This document shows, in pieces, positions 41,310-50,229 of a stretch of DNA of 64,000 bases. Both the position numbers and the translations under genes were made by a program. The DNA lies in NCBI GenBank assembly GCA_016193285.1, contig JACPSL010000008.1, positions 62,001-126,000 on the forward strand, given 5' to 3'. Numbering within the stretch: the stretch's first letter is position 1; each line of letters begins with the position of its first letter. The notes beneath the pieces were generated by a model. The model was given only the letters and a program-made list of their open reading frames with translations, ran no database searches and was not told the DNA's origin. This DNA comes from Candidatus Melainabacteria bacterium. Lineage in GTDB: Bacteria; Cyanobacteriota; Vampirovibrionia; 2-02-FULL-35-15.

Positions 41310-44117
41310 ATGCTAAGTGAAAACAACACTATAATTCTCATCGATGCACCTAACCTAGCTTTTAGAATGTTTTTTGCAATGGAGCGTACAAACATGCGAA
41401 CCTTAGGAGGTATTCCTACTTGGGCAACATATGGTTTTTTAAAAGCACTTTTTGATCTTCTTGATAAAACAAAACCAAAAGCAATTGCAGCAGCATATGA
41501 CTGTAAGGAACCAACGTTTAGGCATAAAGCATATGAAGAGTATAAAGCAAATAGACCTGAAGAAATGCCAGAAGAATTGTCTACTCAATGGCCTTATATT
41601 AGAGAAGGACTTGAGAGTTTTGAAATTCCAATTTATGAACTCCCTGGATATGAAGCAGACGATGTTATTGGAACACTTGCAAAAAAAGCTAGTGCCAGCG
41701 GGCAAAACGTTTTAATCCTTACAGGAGATCGTGATGCTTTTCAATTAATTAATGACAAAATAAAAGTTCTTGTCCCCTCTAAAGGTGAATTAAAAGAATA
41801 TGGCAGGCAAGAAGTTTTTGATTATTGGGGAATATGGCCTGAACAAGTAATAGATTTTAAAAGCCTTTGTGGTGACTCATCAGACAATATTCCTGGTGTA
41901 GAAGGAATAGGTGAAAAAACAGCTGCAAAGCTTTTAGCTGAATATGGAACACTTGACAACATTTTTAAAAATGTAACTAAAGTAGAACAAAAAGGACTTC
42001 AAGAGAAAATAATAAAAGGTGAAAAAAGTGCTCTCCTTTCAAAAAAATTAGCAACAATTCATACCAGTGTACCAATAGACATTAATTTAAAAGATACTCA
42101 TTTAAATATACCAGACACAAATAAACTAACAAGATTTTTACAAAAACTTGAATTTAATAGCTTTGTAAAAAGATTACCTAATGTCCTTGCTCCTTTTAAT
42201 GAAGGTAAACCATTTGAAATAAAAGACCAAGGTTCACAACAATTGAAATTAGAAGATCCTATAGAAAAACTTAAAACCCCATCCTTAAAGACAAATATAA
42301 CTGATACAGAAGAAGATCTAGATAAATTCATTAATGAATTAAGTAACAAAAATTATATTTGCATTGATCTGGAAACTAATTCAATTGATTCAATGACATG
42401 TGAAATTGTTGGTATAAGCCTTGCATGTTTTAAAAAAGAAAAACCAGATCTTGAAAAATCAGAAGATATAAGTGCTTGTTACATACCAATAGGACACAAT
42501 TCTGGCAAGCAGTTAAAATCAGAACAAGTTTTAAAAGAATTAAAACCAATTTTAGAAAATCCCAAGAAACTTAAAATTGCACAAAATTGTAAGTTTGAAT
42601 ATGAGATTTTAAAAAGGTATGGAATAGATCTTAATGAAAATATTTATGACACAATGCTAGCTAGCTATGTCTCAAACCCTGATGAAAAGCATGGATTAAA
42701 GGATCAAACAGCAAGGATTTTAGGCTTTAGAATGACAAAAATTGATGAATTAATTGGAAGTGGGAAGAAACAATTATCCATGGCAGACATTGATATAGAT
42801 AGAGTTGCACCTTATGCAATTGCAGATGCAACATTTACACTTGAGCTGGCTAAATATTATAAAGCTAACTTAGAAAAATCTTTAACAAGTGTACTTGAAG
42901 GAATTGAAAACCCGTTAATTCCTGTTTTAGCTAATATGGAATTAGATGGGGTAAGAATTGATACCAAATTTTTAAAAGAACTTTCAAATGAAATTACAAA
43001 AAAAGCCTGCGAACTAGAAGAAAAAATTTTTAAAGCAGCAGGTGAACCTTTTAACATTAATTCCCCTCAACAACTTGGAAAAATTCTTTTTGACAAACTT
43101 AAACTTGAACACGAAGGAAAAATTACTAAAACTGGTCAATATTCTACAGATGCAAGAACACTTGAAGCATTAGCTCATCACGATAAAACAAAAATTGTAG
43201 AAAACATTCTTGAATACAGACAATTAACAAAATTAATCTCTACTTATACTGATTCACTGCCAGAACAAATAGATAAAAAGACTGGAAACATTCATTGTGA
43301 TTTTAATCAAACAATTACAACTACAGGAAGATTAAGTTCAAGCAATCCAAATCTACAAAATATTCCTATAAGATCAGAGCTTGGCAGAAAGATTAGAAAA
43401 GCATTTGTTTCAAGTTTTGACCATGGATTAATACTAAGTGCTGATTATTCACAAATTGAACTTAGAATACTTGCACACATGTCAGAAGATCCAGTTTTAA
43501 TAAAAGCATTTAAAGCTGGAGAAGATATACATAAAAGAACTGCAATGGAAATTTATGATGTAAGCGAAGACAAAGTTACTCCTGAGGCGCGATCACATGG
43601 TAAAACTTTAAACTTTGCATTAATTTATCAACAAGGTGCATTTGCAACTGCAAGACAGTTAGCTATAAGTCAAAAAGAAGCACAAGATTTTATAGATAAA
43701 TATTTTCAAACCTTTAAAAAAGTAAAACCATTTTTTGAAAACCTTTTAAAACATGCCAAGAAAAAAAGTTATGTTGAAACAATGTATGGAAGAAGAAGAT
43801 ATTTCAAAAACTTAAACGTAAAAAACAAAGCTCTTCAAAGAGAAGATGAAAGAGCAGCTTGTAATGCACCTTTGCAGGGAACTGCAGCAGATATTATGAA
43901 ACTTGCAATGATAAAAGTTTATAAGGAACTTAAAGAAAAAGAATATAAATCAAAACTTATACTTCAAGTACATGACGAACTTGTTTTAGATGTTTATCCA
44001 GAAGAAAAAGAAAAAATTGAAAAAGTTGTAAAAGAAGCAATGGAATTAAATCAACCACTTAAAGTTCCACTTGTAGTAAATATGAGCTGGGGAAAAGATT
44101 GGTGTGAATTAGAGTGA
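41310..44117 (+). CDS. polA: DNA polymerase I
   Basis: A 935-residue three-domain polymerase for repair and Okazaki-fragment processing. It has a 5'-3' exonuclease (about 1-290: ILIDAPNLAFRMFFAM, DSSDNIPGVEGIGEKTA), a 3'-5' exonuclease with its catalytic pair in CIDLETNS (about residue 352), and a polymerase domain with DYSQIELRILAH, the finger motif KTLNFALIYQQGAFATAR and QVHDELVLDV. All three activities appear intact. It overlaps thiL (GTGA), so the two are co-translated. Confidence 0.97.
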   Translation: MLSENNTIILIDAPNLAFRMFFAMERTNMRTLGGIPTWATYGFLKALFDLLDKTKPKAIAAAYDCKEPTFRHKAYEEYKANRPEEMPEELSTQWPYIREGLESFEIPIYELPGYEADDVIGTLAKKASASGQNVLILTGDRDAFQLINDKIKVLVPSKGELKEYGRQEVFDYWGIWPEQVIDFKSLCGDSSDNIPGVEGIGEKTAAKLLAEYGTLDNIFKNVTKVEQKGLQEKIIKGEKSALLSKKLATIHTSVPIDINLKDTHLNIPDTNKLTRFLQKLEFNSFVKRLPNVLAPFNEGKPFEIKDQGSQQLKLEDPIEKLKTPSLKTNITDTEEDLDKFINELSNKNYICIDLETNSIDSMTCEIVGISLACFKKEKPDLEKSEDISACYIPIGHNSGKQLKSEQVLKELKPILENPKKLKIAQNCKFEYEILKRYGIDLNENIYDTMLASYVSNPDEKHGLKDQTARILGFRMTKIDELIGSGKKQLSMADIDIDRVAPYAIADATFTLELAKYYKANLEKSLTSVLEGIENPLIPVLANMELDGVRIDTKFLKELSNEITKKACELEEKIFKAAGEPFNINSPQQLGKILFDKLKLEHEGKITKTGQYSTDARTLEALAHHDKTKIVENILEYRQLTKLISTYTDSLPEQIDKKTGNIHCDFNQTITTTGRLSSSNPNLQNIPIRSELGRKIRKAFVSSFDHGLILSADYSQIELRILAHMSEDPVLIKAFKAGEDIHKRTAMEIYDVSEDKVTPEARSHGKTLNFALIYQQGAFATARQLAISQKEAQDFIDKYFQTFKKVKPFFENLLKHAKKKSYVETMYGRRRYFKNLNVKNKALQREDERAACNAPLQGTAADIMKLAMIKVYKELKEKEYKSKLILQVHDELVLDVYPEEKEKIEKVVKEAMELNQPLKVPLVVNMSWGKDWCELE

Positions 44118-44971
44118 CAACAGAACAAGAAATATTAAAAGTAATTAGAGCAATTGTTCCAAACTCAAAAAAATTTTTATTTGACGACGCAGCAATTATA
44201 GAAAAAGATTTAATAGTAACCACAGATACGCTTGTAGAGAACACGCATTTTACAACTAAAACTTATACCCCGGAGGAAATTGGATGGAAAGCGCTAGCAG
44301 TAAATTTAAGTGATATTGCTGCAATGGGTGGAAAACCTCTTTACGCCTTGGTTTCACTATCACTACCTGCTCCTCCATTGCTGTGGATAAAAAAATTATA
44401 TAAAGGAATCCTATCTTGTGCAAAAAAATATAAAACACAAATTATAGGTGGTAATCTTGCAAGATCAAAAGAAATAAATATTACGATTACATTAATTGGA
44501 AAAACTGTAGAGACGCCTCATTGGGGCGTCTCTACGGGAAAACGATCAAACGCAAAACCAGGTGATCTTGTTTTCGTCACAGGAACATTTGGCTATGCAG
44601 CAAAAAAACCAATACCACAAATAAAATTAGGACAAAAAATTATAAAGCTTACAAAAAGATGTGCACTAATGGACTCAAGTGACGGCCTTGCAGATTGTTT
44701 AATTCAAATATCAAATGAAAGCAAGGTAAAGATTATAATTGATGAAGATAAAATCCCAATTTCAAAAAAAATTTTGTATAGTGGCGAGGACTACCAATTA
44801 GTAGGTACAGCTAGTAAGGAAGATTGCAGGAAATTAAAAAAAATAAAAGAAATTAAAATAATTGGAGAAGTAGAGACGCCACGATGTGGCGTCTCCGGTG
44901 CATTTTTAAAGCAAAAAAACAATAAGCTTGTTAAACTTGACAGGAAGAGAACCTATGAACACTTCAAATGA
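44114..44971 (+). CDS. thiL: Thiamine-monophosphate kinase
   Basis: A 285-residue ThiL phosphorylating thiamine-P to thiamine-PP. DDAAIIEKDLIVTTDTLVENTHF and ALAVNLSDIAAMGGKPLYALVSLSLP contain the Asp residues for Mg-ATP, and MDSSDGLADCLIQIS the later one. GTG start at 44114 overlapping the polA TGA. Two palindromic repeats of the family add VETPHWGVSTG and VETPRCGVSG in the middle and at the end, near family-variable loops. It overlaps the ppx gene by 17 bases. thiG and thiC lie some 6 kb away. Confidence 0.93.
   Translation: MTTEQEILKVIRAIVPNSKKFLFDDAAIIEKDLIVTTDTLVENTHFTTKTYTPEEIGWKALAVNLSDIAAMGGKPLYALVSLSLPAPPLLWIKKLYKGILSCAKKYKTQIIGGNLARSKEINITITLIGKTVETPHWGVSTGKRSNAKPGDLVFVTGTFGYAAKKPIPQIKLGQKIIKLTKRCALMDSSDGLADCLIQISNESKVKIIIDEDKIPISKKILYSGEDYQLVGTASKEDCRKLKKIKEIKIIGEVETPRCGVSGAFLKQKNNKLVKLDRKRTYEHFK
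44507..44535. repeat. Palindromic repeat inside thiL (middle)
   Basis: Eleven-base arms GTAGAGACGCC and GGCGTCTCTAC around TCATTGG. In frame, encoding VETPHWGVSTG. Confidence 0.88.
44870..44896. repeat. Palindromic repeat inside thiL (end)
   Basis: GAGACGCCAC and GTGGCGTCTC around GAT; left GTA retained, right end lost. In frame. The shared GTAGAGACGCC start suggests common ancestry with the copy at 44507. Confidence 0.85.
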
Positions 44972-46568
44972 ACGAATTGCAGCTATAGATATTGGTTCAA
45001 ACTCCTTTCATATTATTGTTGCTGAAATTAATCCAGAGTCACAGTCATTTAAAGTATTAGACAGACTTAGAGAAACAGTTAGGTTTGGTACATTTCATGA
45101 ACCTAATCATGAACTAACAGAAAATGATATGAAAAGAGGATTTGAAACTCTTAAAAGATTTAAAAAACTTGCAGAAGGACATCATGTTACAGAAATTTTT
45201 GCAAGTGCAACAAGTGCAGTTAGAGAAGCTAGAAATGGCAAAGAGTGGTTGTTAAAAATTAGAAATGAATTGGATATTGATGCCCATCCTATCTCAGGAA
45301 TTGAAGAAGCTAGGCTTATTTATCTAGGAGTTTTATCATCATTAGAACTGAAAGGAAGAAAAATTGGAATAGTTGATATTGGAGGAGGAAGCACAGAATT
45401 TATAGTAGGAGACGAAGAGTTTATTTACCACTTATCAAGTATAAAATCAGGTGCAGTAAGACTTACTGAAAGAGATTTAAAAGATGAATCTAACATTTTA
45501 GAAAAAGTTGAGTGTGTTGAAAAATCTATTGAAGGCTTGATATTAACTAAAGTTCAACAAATCGAACAAGCTGGTGGATTTGACTTTTTAGTAGGAACGT
45601 CCGGAACTGTTCAAACAATTGCAAATATTGATTATCGAATACATAACTTTGCTGACTCTGAAAATATACCAAACTTAAACCAATACAAAATAACTTATGA
45701 ATCATTATGTTCAATTTTAGAAAAGATGATTCAAACTCCTAAAGAAAAACGTGCAGATGCTTTTGACATAAGCAAAAACAGGGCTGAAATAATACTAGCT
45801 GGTGCAATTATTTTAAAAGCAATAATGAAAAATTTAAACGTAAAAGAAATTTTTTATTGTGATAGAGCTTTAAGAGAAGGGCTTATTGTAGACAAGTTGC
45901 TTCAAAAAGGAATAATTAAAGACCGATTACAATATCAAAAAACTATTAGGGAAAGAAGTGTAATAGAACTTGCTAACAAGTATCACTTTCAAGAAAATCA
46001 TGCCCTCCAAGTTAGAAAGTTAAGTTCAATAATATTTGATAAAACTAAAAGTATGCTCCACAATTATGGAGCTAAAGAAAAAGAACTTTTAGAAGCCGCT
46101 GCAACGCTTCATGACATAGGTGCACTAGTAACACAAAACGATCATCATAAGCACTCTTATTACCTCATAAGAAATAGTGGATTATTAGGATTTAATGATG
46201 AAGAAGTAGAACTTATAGCTAATATAGCTAGGTACCATAGACAAAGCAACCCTAAAGATAGCCACCCAAACTTTCAGAATCTGCCAAGAGATCATAAAAA
46301 GCTTGTAAAAGAGCTAAGTTCCTTCTTAAGGATAGCTGAGGGACTAGATAAAGGACATAGGTGTGCTATAAAAGATATTGATATTAATCCTAATTCCACT
46401 AAAAAAAAGTTAAAATGTAAAATAGTAAGTGGTAAAAGAGGATATGATTGTGCACTTGAAATTTGGTCAGCAATTGGTAAAAGTAGAGAATTTAAAAAAG
46501 AGTTTGGGGTTGACATTGATTTTGTTTTACAAAAGATGGGGAAGCAACTTGTGAGTAATAAATCTTAG
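44955..46568 (+). CDS. ppx: Ppx/GppA exopolyphosphatase with HD domain
   Basis: A 537-residue polyphosphate/pppGpp phosphohydrolase. The N-terminal actin-like ATPase part has AAIDIGSNSFHIIVAEI and the phosphate-binding VDIGGGSTEFIVG. A C-terminal HD domain (LLEAAATLHDIGALVTQNDHHKHS) holds the HD pair. This two-domain layout is the E. coli Ppx/GppA type. The ATG at 44955 with AGGAAG upstream is preferred to an in-frame ATG at 44928. Confidence 0.9.
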   Translation: MNTSNERIAAIDIGSNSFHIIVAEINPESQSFKVLDRLRETVRFGTFHEPNHELTENDMKRGFETLKRFKKLAEGHHVTEIFASATSAVREARNGKEWLLKIRNELDIDAHPISGIEEARLIYLGVLSSLELKGRKIGIVDIGGGSTEFIVGDEEFIYHLSSIKSGAVRLTERDLKDESNILEKVECVEKSIEGLILTKVQQIEQAGGFDFLVGTSGTVQTIANIDYRIHNFADSENIPNLNQYKITYESLCSILEKMIQTPKEKRADAFDISKNRAEIILAGAIILKAIMKNLNVKEIFYCDRALREGLIVDKLLQKGIIKDRLQYQKTIRERSVIELANKYHFQENHALQVRKLSSIIFDKTKSMLHNYGAKEKELLEAAATLHDIGALVTQNDHHKHSYYLIRNSGLLGFNDEEVELIANIARYHRQSNPKDSHPNFQNLPRDHKKLVKELSSFLRIAEGLDKGHRCAIKDIDINPNSTKKKLKCKIVSGKRGYDCALEIWSAIGKSREFKKEFGVDIDFVLQKMGKQLVSNKS

Positions 46569-46627
46569 ATGATTACAAACACAGATTTAAAAAAATTAAT
46601 TGTTTAATGATGATGGGTTTACAATTT

Positions 46628-46711
46628 GCCGAAGTGGTGAAATTGGCAAACACACTACGTTCAGGTCGTAGCGGGCGAAAGCCCTTGTGGGTTCAACTCC
46701 CACCTTCGGCA
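46628..46711 (+). tRNA. tRNA-Leu (CAG)
   Basis: Acceptor GCCGAAG pairs with CTTCGGC; anticodon arm CTACG-TTCAGGT-CGTAG gives CAG; a long variable arm follows. CCA is not encoded. First of a three-tRNA cluster. Confidence 0.95.
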
Positions 46712-46733
46712 AATCAGAGATCAGAGAATCAGA
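46712..46733. repeat. AATCAGA heptamer repeat
   Basis: AATCAGA-GATCAGA-G-AATCAGA, directly after the tRNA-Leu gene. Confidence 0.55.
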
Positions 46734-46777
46734 AAGGAAGGATTAAAAATTAATGTTCTACTCTGATCCTCTAGTAC

Positions 46778-46860
46778 GGGCGGCTGCCCGAGTGGCCAAA
46801 GGGGGCAGACTGTAAATCTGCTGACGTAAGTCTTCGCTGGTTCGACCCCAGCGCCGCCCA
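46778..46860 (+). tRNA. tRNA-Tyr (GTA)
   Basis: Acceptor GGGCGGC pairs with GCCGCCC; anticodon loop CTGTAAA gives GTA; a long variable arm, as bacterial tRNA-Tyr has. CCA is not encoded. Confidence 0.95.
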
Positions 46861-46861
46861 T

Positions 46862-46934
46862 GCCCCTCTAGCTCAGTTGGTAGAGCACGTCCTTGGTAAG
46901 GACGAGGTCGCCGGTTCAATCCCGGTGGGGGGCT
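46862..46934 (+). tRNA. tRNA-Thr (GGT)
   Basis: Acceptor GCCCCTC pairs with GGGGGGC (one G-T pair); anticodon loop TTGGTAA gives GGT. One base after tRNA-Tyr, so co-transcribed. CCA not encoded. Confidence 0.95.
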
Positions 46935-46939
46935 AATTT

Positions 46940-46974
46940 AAGTGATAAGTGATAAGAGGTAAGTGGTAAGAAAA
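46940..46974. repeat. AAGTGAT heptamer repeat
   Basis: Five tandem heptamers (AAGTGAT, AAGTGAT, AAGAGGT, AAGTGGT, AAGAAAA) after the tRNA cluster and before fur. Confidence 0.75.
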
Positions 46975-46995
46975 AAGTCCTTAATTTATAAGCCT

Positions 46996-47001
46996 TATAA
47001 T
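46996..47001 (+). promoter_or_regulatory. -10 box directly before fur
   Basis: TATAAT ends only six bases before the ATG at 47008. If used, fur mRNA would be leaderless. No convincing -35 box. Confidence 0.35.
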
Positions 47002-47007
47002 ATAGGC

Positions 47008-47472
47008 ATGACATTTGATACTACAAGAGACAATGTTTTCCAAAACTTAAGAAGTAAGGGTCTTCGTGTAACGACTCAAAGAGAAAAAATTTTACAGATC
47101 TTTATGGATCTTCCAGATGGAACTCATTTAAGTGCAGAAGATCTTTTTAACACTCTTAGTAAAAAACATGACAATATTAGTTTAGCTACTACATATAGAA
47201 CTTTAAAATTACTTTCTCAGTTTGGGTATTTAAGAGAACTTGACTTTGCAGAAGGTCATAAGCATTATGAACTAAACAAAGATAAAAGGCCTCATCATCA
47301 TATTATTTGCTTAAACTGTAATAAGACAATGGAATTTGAAGATGACTTAGTAAATGAAGTAGGCTATAGGATTGCACAGGAAAAAGGTGTAGAAGTAGTT
47401 GATATTCAATTTAAAATCTATGCAGTTTGTTGTGGAGAGCATGATGATGAATTAAAGACTCATAGATCGTGA
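47008..47472 (+). CDS. fur: Fur-family metal-responsive repressor
   Basis: A 154-residue Fur/PerR/Zur-type regulator. The winged-helix part has LRSKGLRVTTQREKILQIFMDL and LATTYRTLKLLSQFGYLRE; the metal site follows (HKHYELNKDKRPHHHIICLNC). Only one CxxC pair (CLNC) is present; the second becomes CCGEHDDE, so the structural zinc site may be altered. Start ATG 47008 is preferred because a TATAAT lies right before it. It converges on an unknown gene with a 21-base overlap. Confidence 0.9.
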   Translation: MTFDTTRDNVFQNLRSKGLRVTTQREKILQIFMDLPDGTHLSAEDLFNTLSKKHDNISLATTYRTLKLLSQFGYLRELDFAEGHKHYELNKDKRPHHHIICLNCNKTMEFEDDLVNEVGYRIAQEKGVEVVDIQFKIYAVCCGEHDDELKTHRS

Positions 47473-47937
47473 TCGTGCTTTTTCTCGAATCTTATTTCTA
47501 AGTCCTTCTTCCTTTGGTCTTGCAAGTCTAATAGGTTCTAAAATTGTTTGCATGTATATTTTATCCGGATGATCTTTTCTGCTACCTGCAATTCCAATTA
47601 ATACTTCAGTATTTACTATCTCACCACGATAATTAAAAGTCGGCCCCACAGAACTAAGTATGTCTCTTGCAGCAGTAGCTTTTTCCAGATCGTTGTTATG
47701 TGTTCTATAAAGTGCACTTGCACAACTAGCGCTAGCTGCAAAATCTGGACCATGTTTTATATATTCTGCAGCTGCACGTTTTAAAATAGTCCTTGCAAGT
47801 TCTACATTTCCTTTAGCTCTTAAAAAAGTTGCTTTTTCTACTATTTCGCTTGCTCCTGCGATACCTCTTGAGATCAATCCTGCAGGCTCTATAGCTTTTT
47901 GTTTAAAACTTGTGGTACTACTAACTACTATGCTCAT
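47452..47937 (-). CDS. Unknown 161-aa protein
   Basis: I do not recognise this protein. It has an Ala-rich helical segment (VEKATFLRAKGNVELARTIL..., like a TPR-type hairpin) and a very basic C-terminus (RNKIREKARSRSMSL). No signal or membrane helix. The last 21 bases overlap fur in the opposite direction. Confidence 0.6.
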   Translation of the reverse strand: MSIVVSSTTSFKQKAIEPAGLISRGIAGASEIVEKATFLRAKGNVELARTILKRAAAEYIKHGPDFAASASCASALYRTHNNDLEKATAARDILSSVGPTFNYRGEIVNTEVLIGIAGSRKDHPDKIYMQTILEPIRLARPKEEGLRNKIREKARSRSMSL

Positions 47938-48041
47938 GAAATATTCTCCTTCAAATGTAAATTATTATCTAACTAATCAATTAACACTATCGTATCAAAG
48001 GGGTTAAAGCTTGTAAATAAGAAATATTTTAATATAACGCC

Positions 48042-48629
48042 TTAATTAGATTTGTAAGCTCTTTGTAACCACTTTGCAAAAGCCTTAACAGCCATGGCTC
48101 TGTGACTAAGCTTGTTTTTTAAGTTTGGACTTATTTGAGCAGAGGTTTTGTTTAAGCCGGGAACAATAAAAATCGGATCATAACCAAAACCATTTTCCCC
48201 AATTGGTTTTTCTGCAATCCTTCCGAACCAAGATTTTTTTGTTTTAAAAATAATTTTTCCATTCATGTCAGTAGCTACTATGGCACAAGTAAAGCAACAT
48301 TTCTTATTTTTTTTATTTTTTAGTTTTTGAATAATTTCATACATCCCTTTACCATTTCTAAAAAATCTTGAGGATTTTACCCCTGGCTTTTTGTTTAAGA
48401 CAAACACTTCTATTCCTGAGTCATCAGAAAATGCAATGCATTTTAACTTTTTTGATAACGATTTAGCTTTTTTATATGCATTTTCTACAAATGATTTTCC
48501 ATTTTCATTAACTAAAAAATCTCTTGGTGTTGGTTTGATGCTAATCTTTTTTAAAGGCCATATGTTTTTAATTTCATTTAGTTTATCCTTATTTGAAGAA
48601 GCAAAGTAAATGTATTTGGATTTTTTCAT
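48042..48629 (-). CDS. rdgB: Non-canonical purine NTP pyrophosphatase
   Basis: A 195-residue RdgB/HAM1 house-cleaning enzyme removing ITP/XTP. IYFASSNKDKLNEIKNI at the N-terminus, FSDDSGIEVFVLNKKPGVKSSRF, and the signature GENGFGYDPIFIVPG are present; KLSHRAMAVKAFAKWL ends it. The start codon overlaps the start of the divergent trpD-like gene within CATG. Confidence 0.93.
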   Translation of the reverse strand: MKKSKYIYFASSNKDKLNEIKNIWPLKKISIKPTPRDFLVNENGKSFVENAYKKAKSLSKKLKCIAFSDDSGIEVFVLNKKPGVKSSRFFRNGKGMYEIIQKLKNKKNKKCCFTCAIVATDMNGKIIFKTKKSWFGRIAEKPIGENGFGYDPIFIVPGLNKTSAQISPNLKNKLSHRAMAVKAFAKWLQRAYKSN

Positions 48630-49662
48630 GGATTTTAAAAATGTTTTAAGTAAACTTGAATCAAAAAAAGATCTAAATGAAAAAGATCTTAATATTATTG
48701 TGCATAATTTTAAAGAAAGATTGCTGAATGATGAAGATATTAAAAAACTTGCAATCTTGTGGAGACAAAAAAAAGAAACACCTTCTGAACTAATTAAATT
48801 AGCAAATATTTTATTTTCTTTTTCAAAACAAATTGAGCTTGATACTGAAGCAATTGATATTTGTGGAACTGGTGGAGATATGTTAAATACGTTTAATGTA
48901 TCTACCTTAGCTGCAATTGTTGCATCTTCTTGTGGGATAAAAGTAATTAAGCATTCTGGAAGAAGTACTACTAGTGTTCTTGGAAGTGTGGATATCTTAA
49001 ATAAAATCGAAATAAATTTAGATTCTAAATATAATGAAGAGTGTTTTAGAAAATATAATTTAATGTTTGTCAGCTCAAAAATATTAAGAGAGTTATTTAG
49101 TGATGTAAAAAGAGTTTGTAAAAAAAATAAAATTTCTTGCTTTGTAAATTTATTAGGTCCTCTGACAAATCCATATAAAACATCATTTCACCTTTTAGGT
49201 GTTTCAAAGATTGAATGGGGAGAATTAATGTCCAGTGCGTTAAGTTTGCAAGAAAAAAAAGAAGTACTTGTTGTATGTTCTAAAATAAATGAAAATATGT
49301 ACTTAGATGAGTTTTCATTGTGTGGAACAAATTATATTTGGTTAGTTAAAAATGGTGAAATAAAAAAAGAAATACTTGAAGCTAAGGATTTAAATGAATC
49401 TATAATGCAAGTGGATGATTTAATTATTAAAAATTCAGATGAGGGTGTAAGTGTCTTTTTTAATATTTTAAAAGGAAATTATTTTAAGGAAAAAATAATG
49501 AATAAGGCTAAATTTGTAGCAATTAATACAGGAGCAGCTTTATATTTAAGTAAGAAAGCCTCATCTTTTAGTGATGGTTATAGGATTGCATTACAACATT
49601 TACAATCTGGGAAAGTCTGGGAACATTTCCAAAATTTCACAAACTGTATAAGAGAAACGTAA
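48628..49662 (+). CDS. trpD: Anthranilate phosphoribosyltransferase-like protein
   Basis: A 344-residue TrpD/TrpD2-family protein. CGTGGDMLNTFNVST binds PRPP pyrophosphate. The family's KHGNRS...SGSAD is KHSGRSTTSVLGSVD here, a notable change near the anthranilate site. The metal-site LDEF matches the family's DE pair. No other trp genes are adjacent. A TrpD2-type protein of other function is a real alternative. ATG at 48628 (MDFKNVLSKL) is preferred; an ATG/TTG at 48610 would overlap rdgB more. Confidence 0.75.
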   Translation: MDFKNVLSKLESKKDLNEKDLNIIVHNFKERLLNDEDIKKLAILWRQKKETPSELIKLANILFSFSKQIELDTEAIDICGTGGDMLNTFNVSTLAAIVASSCGIKVIKHSGRSTTSVLGSVDILNKIEINLDSKYNEECFRKYNLMFVSSKILRELFSDVKRVCKKNKISCFVNLLGPLTNPYKTSFHLLGVSKIEWGELMSSALSLQEKKEVLVVCSKINENMYLDEFSLCGTNYIWLVKNGEIKKEILEAKDLNESIMQVDDLIIKNSDEGVSVFFNILKGNYFKEKIMNKAKFVAINTGAALYLSKKASSFSDGYRIALQHLQSGKVWEHFQNFTNCIRET

Positions 49663-49700
49663 GTTTTAGCTGGTTTAAAAAATTAGAAGAGGAAGTTTAT

Positions 49701-50216
49701 ATGCGATATTTCAAGTTTAGTTTATTGTTTTTATTAGTTTTAATTTCATTGTGTTTGTTAACTAAGTCAGTACGTTCAGAAGAGCCAAAGTCGTTAAGTG
49801 CTGAGATAATTGATAGATATGCAGAAGCTCAAGAAAAATTACTACATGCAAAAGTAAATTACAAGACTATAAGAATGCAGGAAAATGCAATTGAAAATAT
49901 GAGAAAGGCAACAAGACTATCTTTAAAAGCTTCAAAACTCAGAGCAAAAGCAGAACGTTTGCAAAATAAGGCTGATGTCTTAGTAAACAAAGCAAACTTA
50001 GCAGCATTAAGTCGAGGTTTATATATTACAAATCCGCTTACACCAGTAATGTCTCCACCTCCTCCTGAGGTTACTAGTCAGGTTGTATCATCTCCTGTTT
50101 CTCCACCAGTTCCAGGCCAACCAATTAATGTAGCAATTCCAAGAGGTGAAGAAGTTTCTTATATTATGGATTCAGGTGATGGGACTCTTACTCCACCTTT
50201 GCTTGATAATTACTAA
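49701..50216 (+). CDS. Secreted helical protein with Pro-rich tail
   Basis: A 171-residue exported protein: signal peptide FSLLFLLVLISLCLL, cut probably after VRSEE near residue 27. A charged coiled-coil region follows (about 35-105, LRAKAERLQNKADVLVNKAN), then a Pro/Ser-rich tail (MSPPPPEVTSQ...). An AGAGGAAG ribosome binding site precedes ATG. It converges on the Gly-rich gene. It is probably a periplasmic or envelope protein; family unknown. Confidence 0.65.
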   Translation: MRYFKFSLLFLLVLISLCLLTKSVRSEEPKSLSAEIIDRYAEAQEKLLHAKVNYKTIRMQENAIENMRKATRLSLKASKLRAKAERLQNKADVLVNKANLAALSRGLYITNPLTPVMSPPPPEVTSQVVSSPVSPPVPGQPINVAIPRGEEVSYIMDSGDGTLTPPLLDNY

Positions 50217-50229
50217 TTAGATGTTTTAG

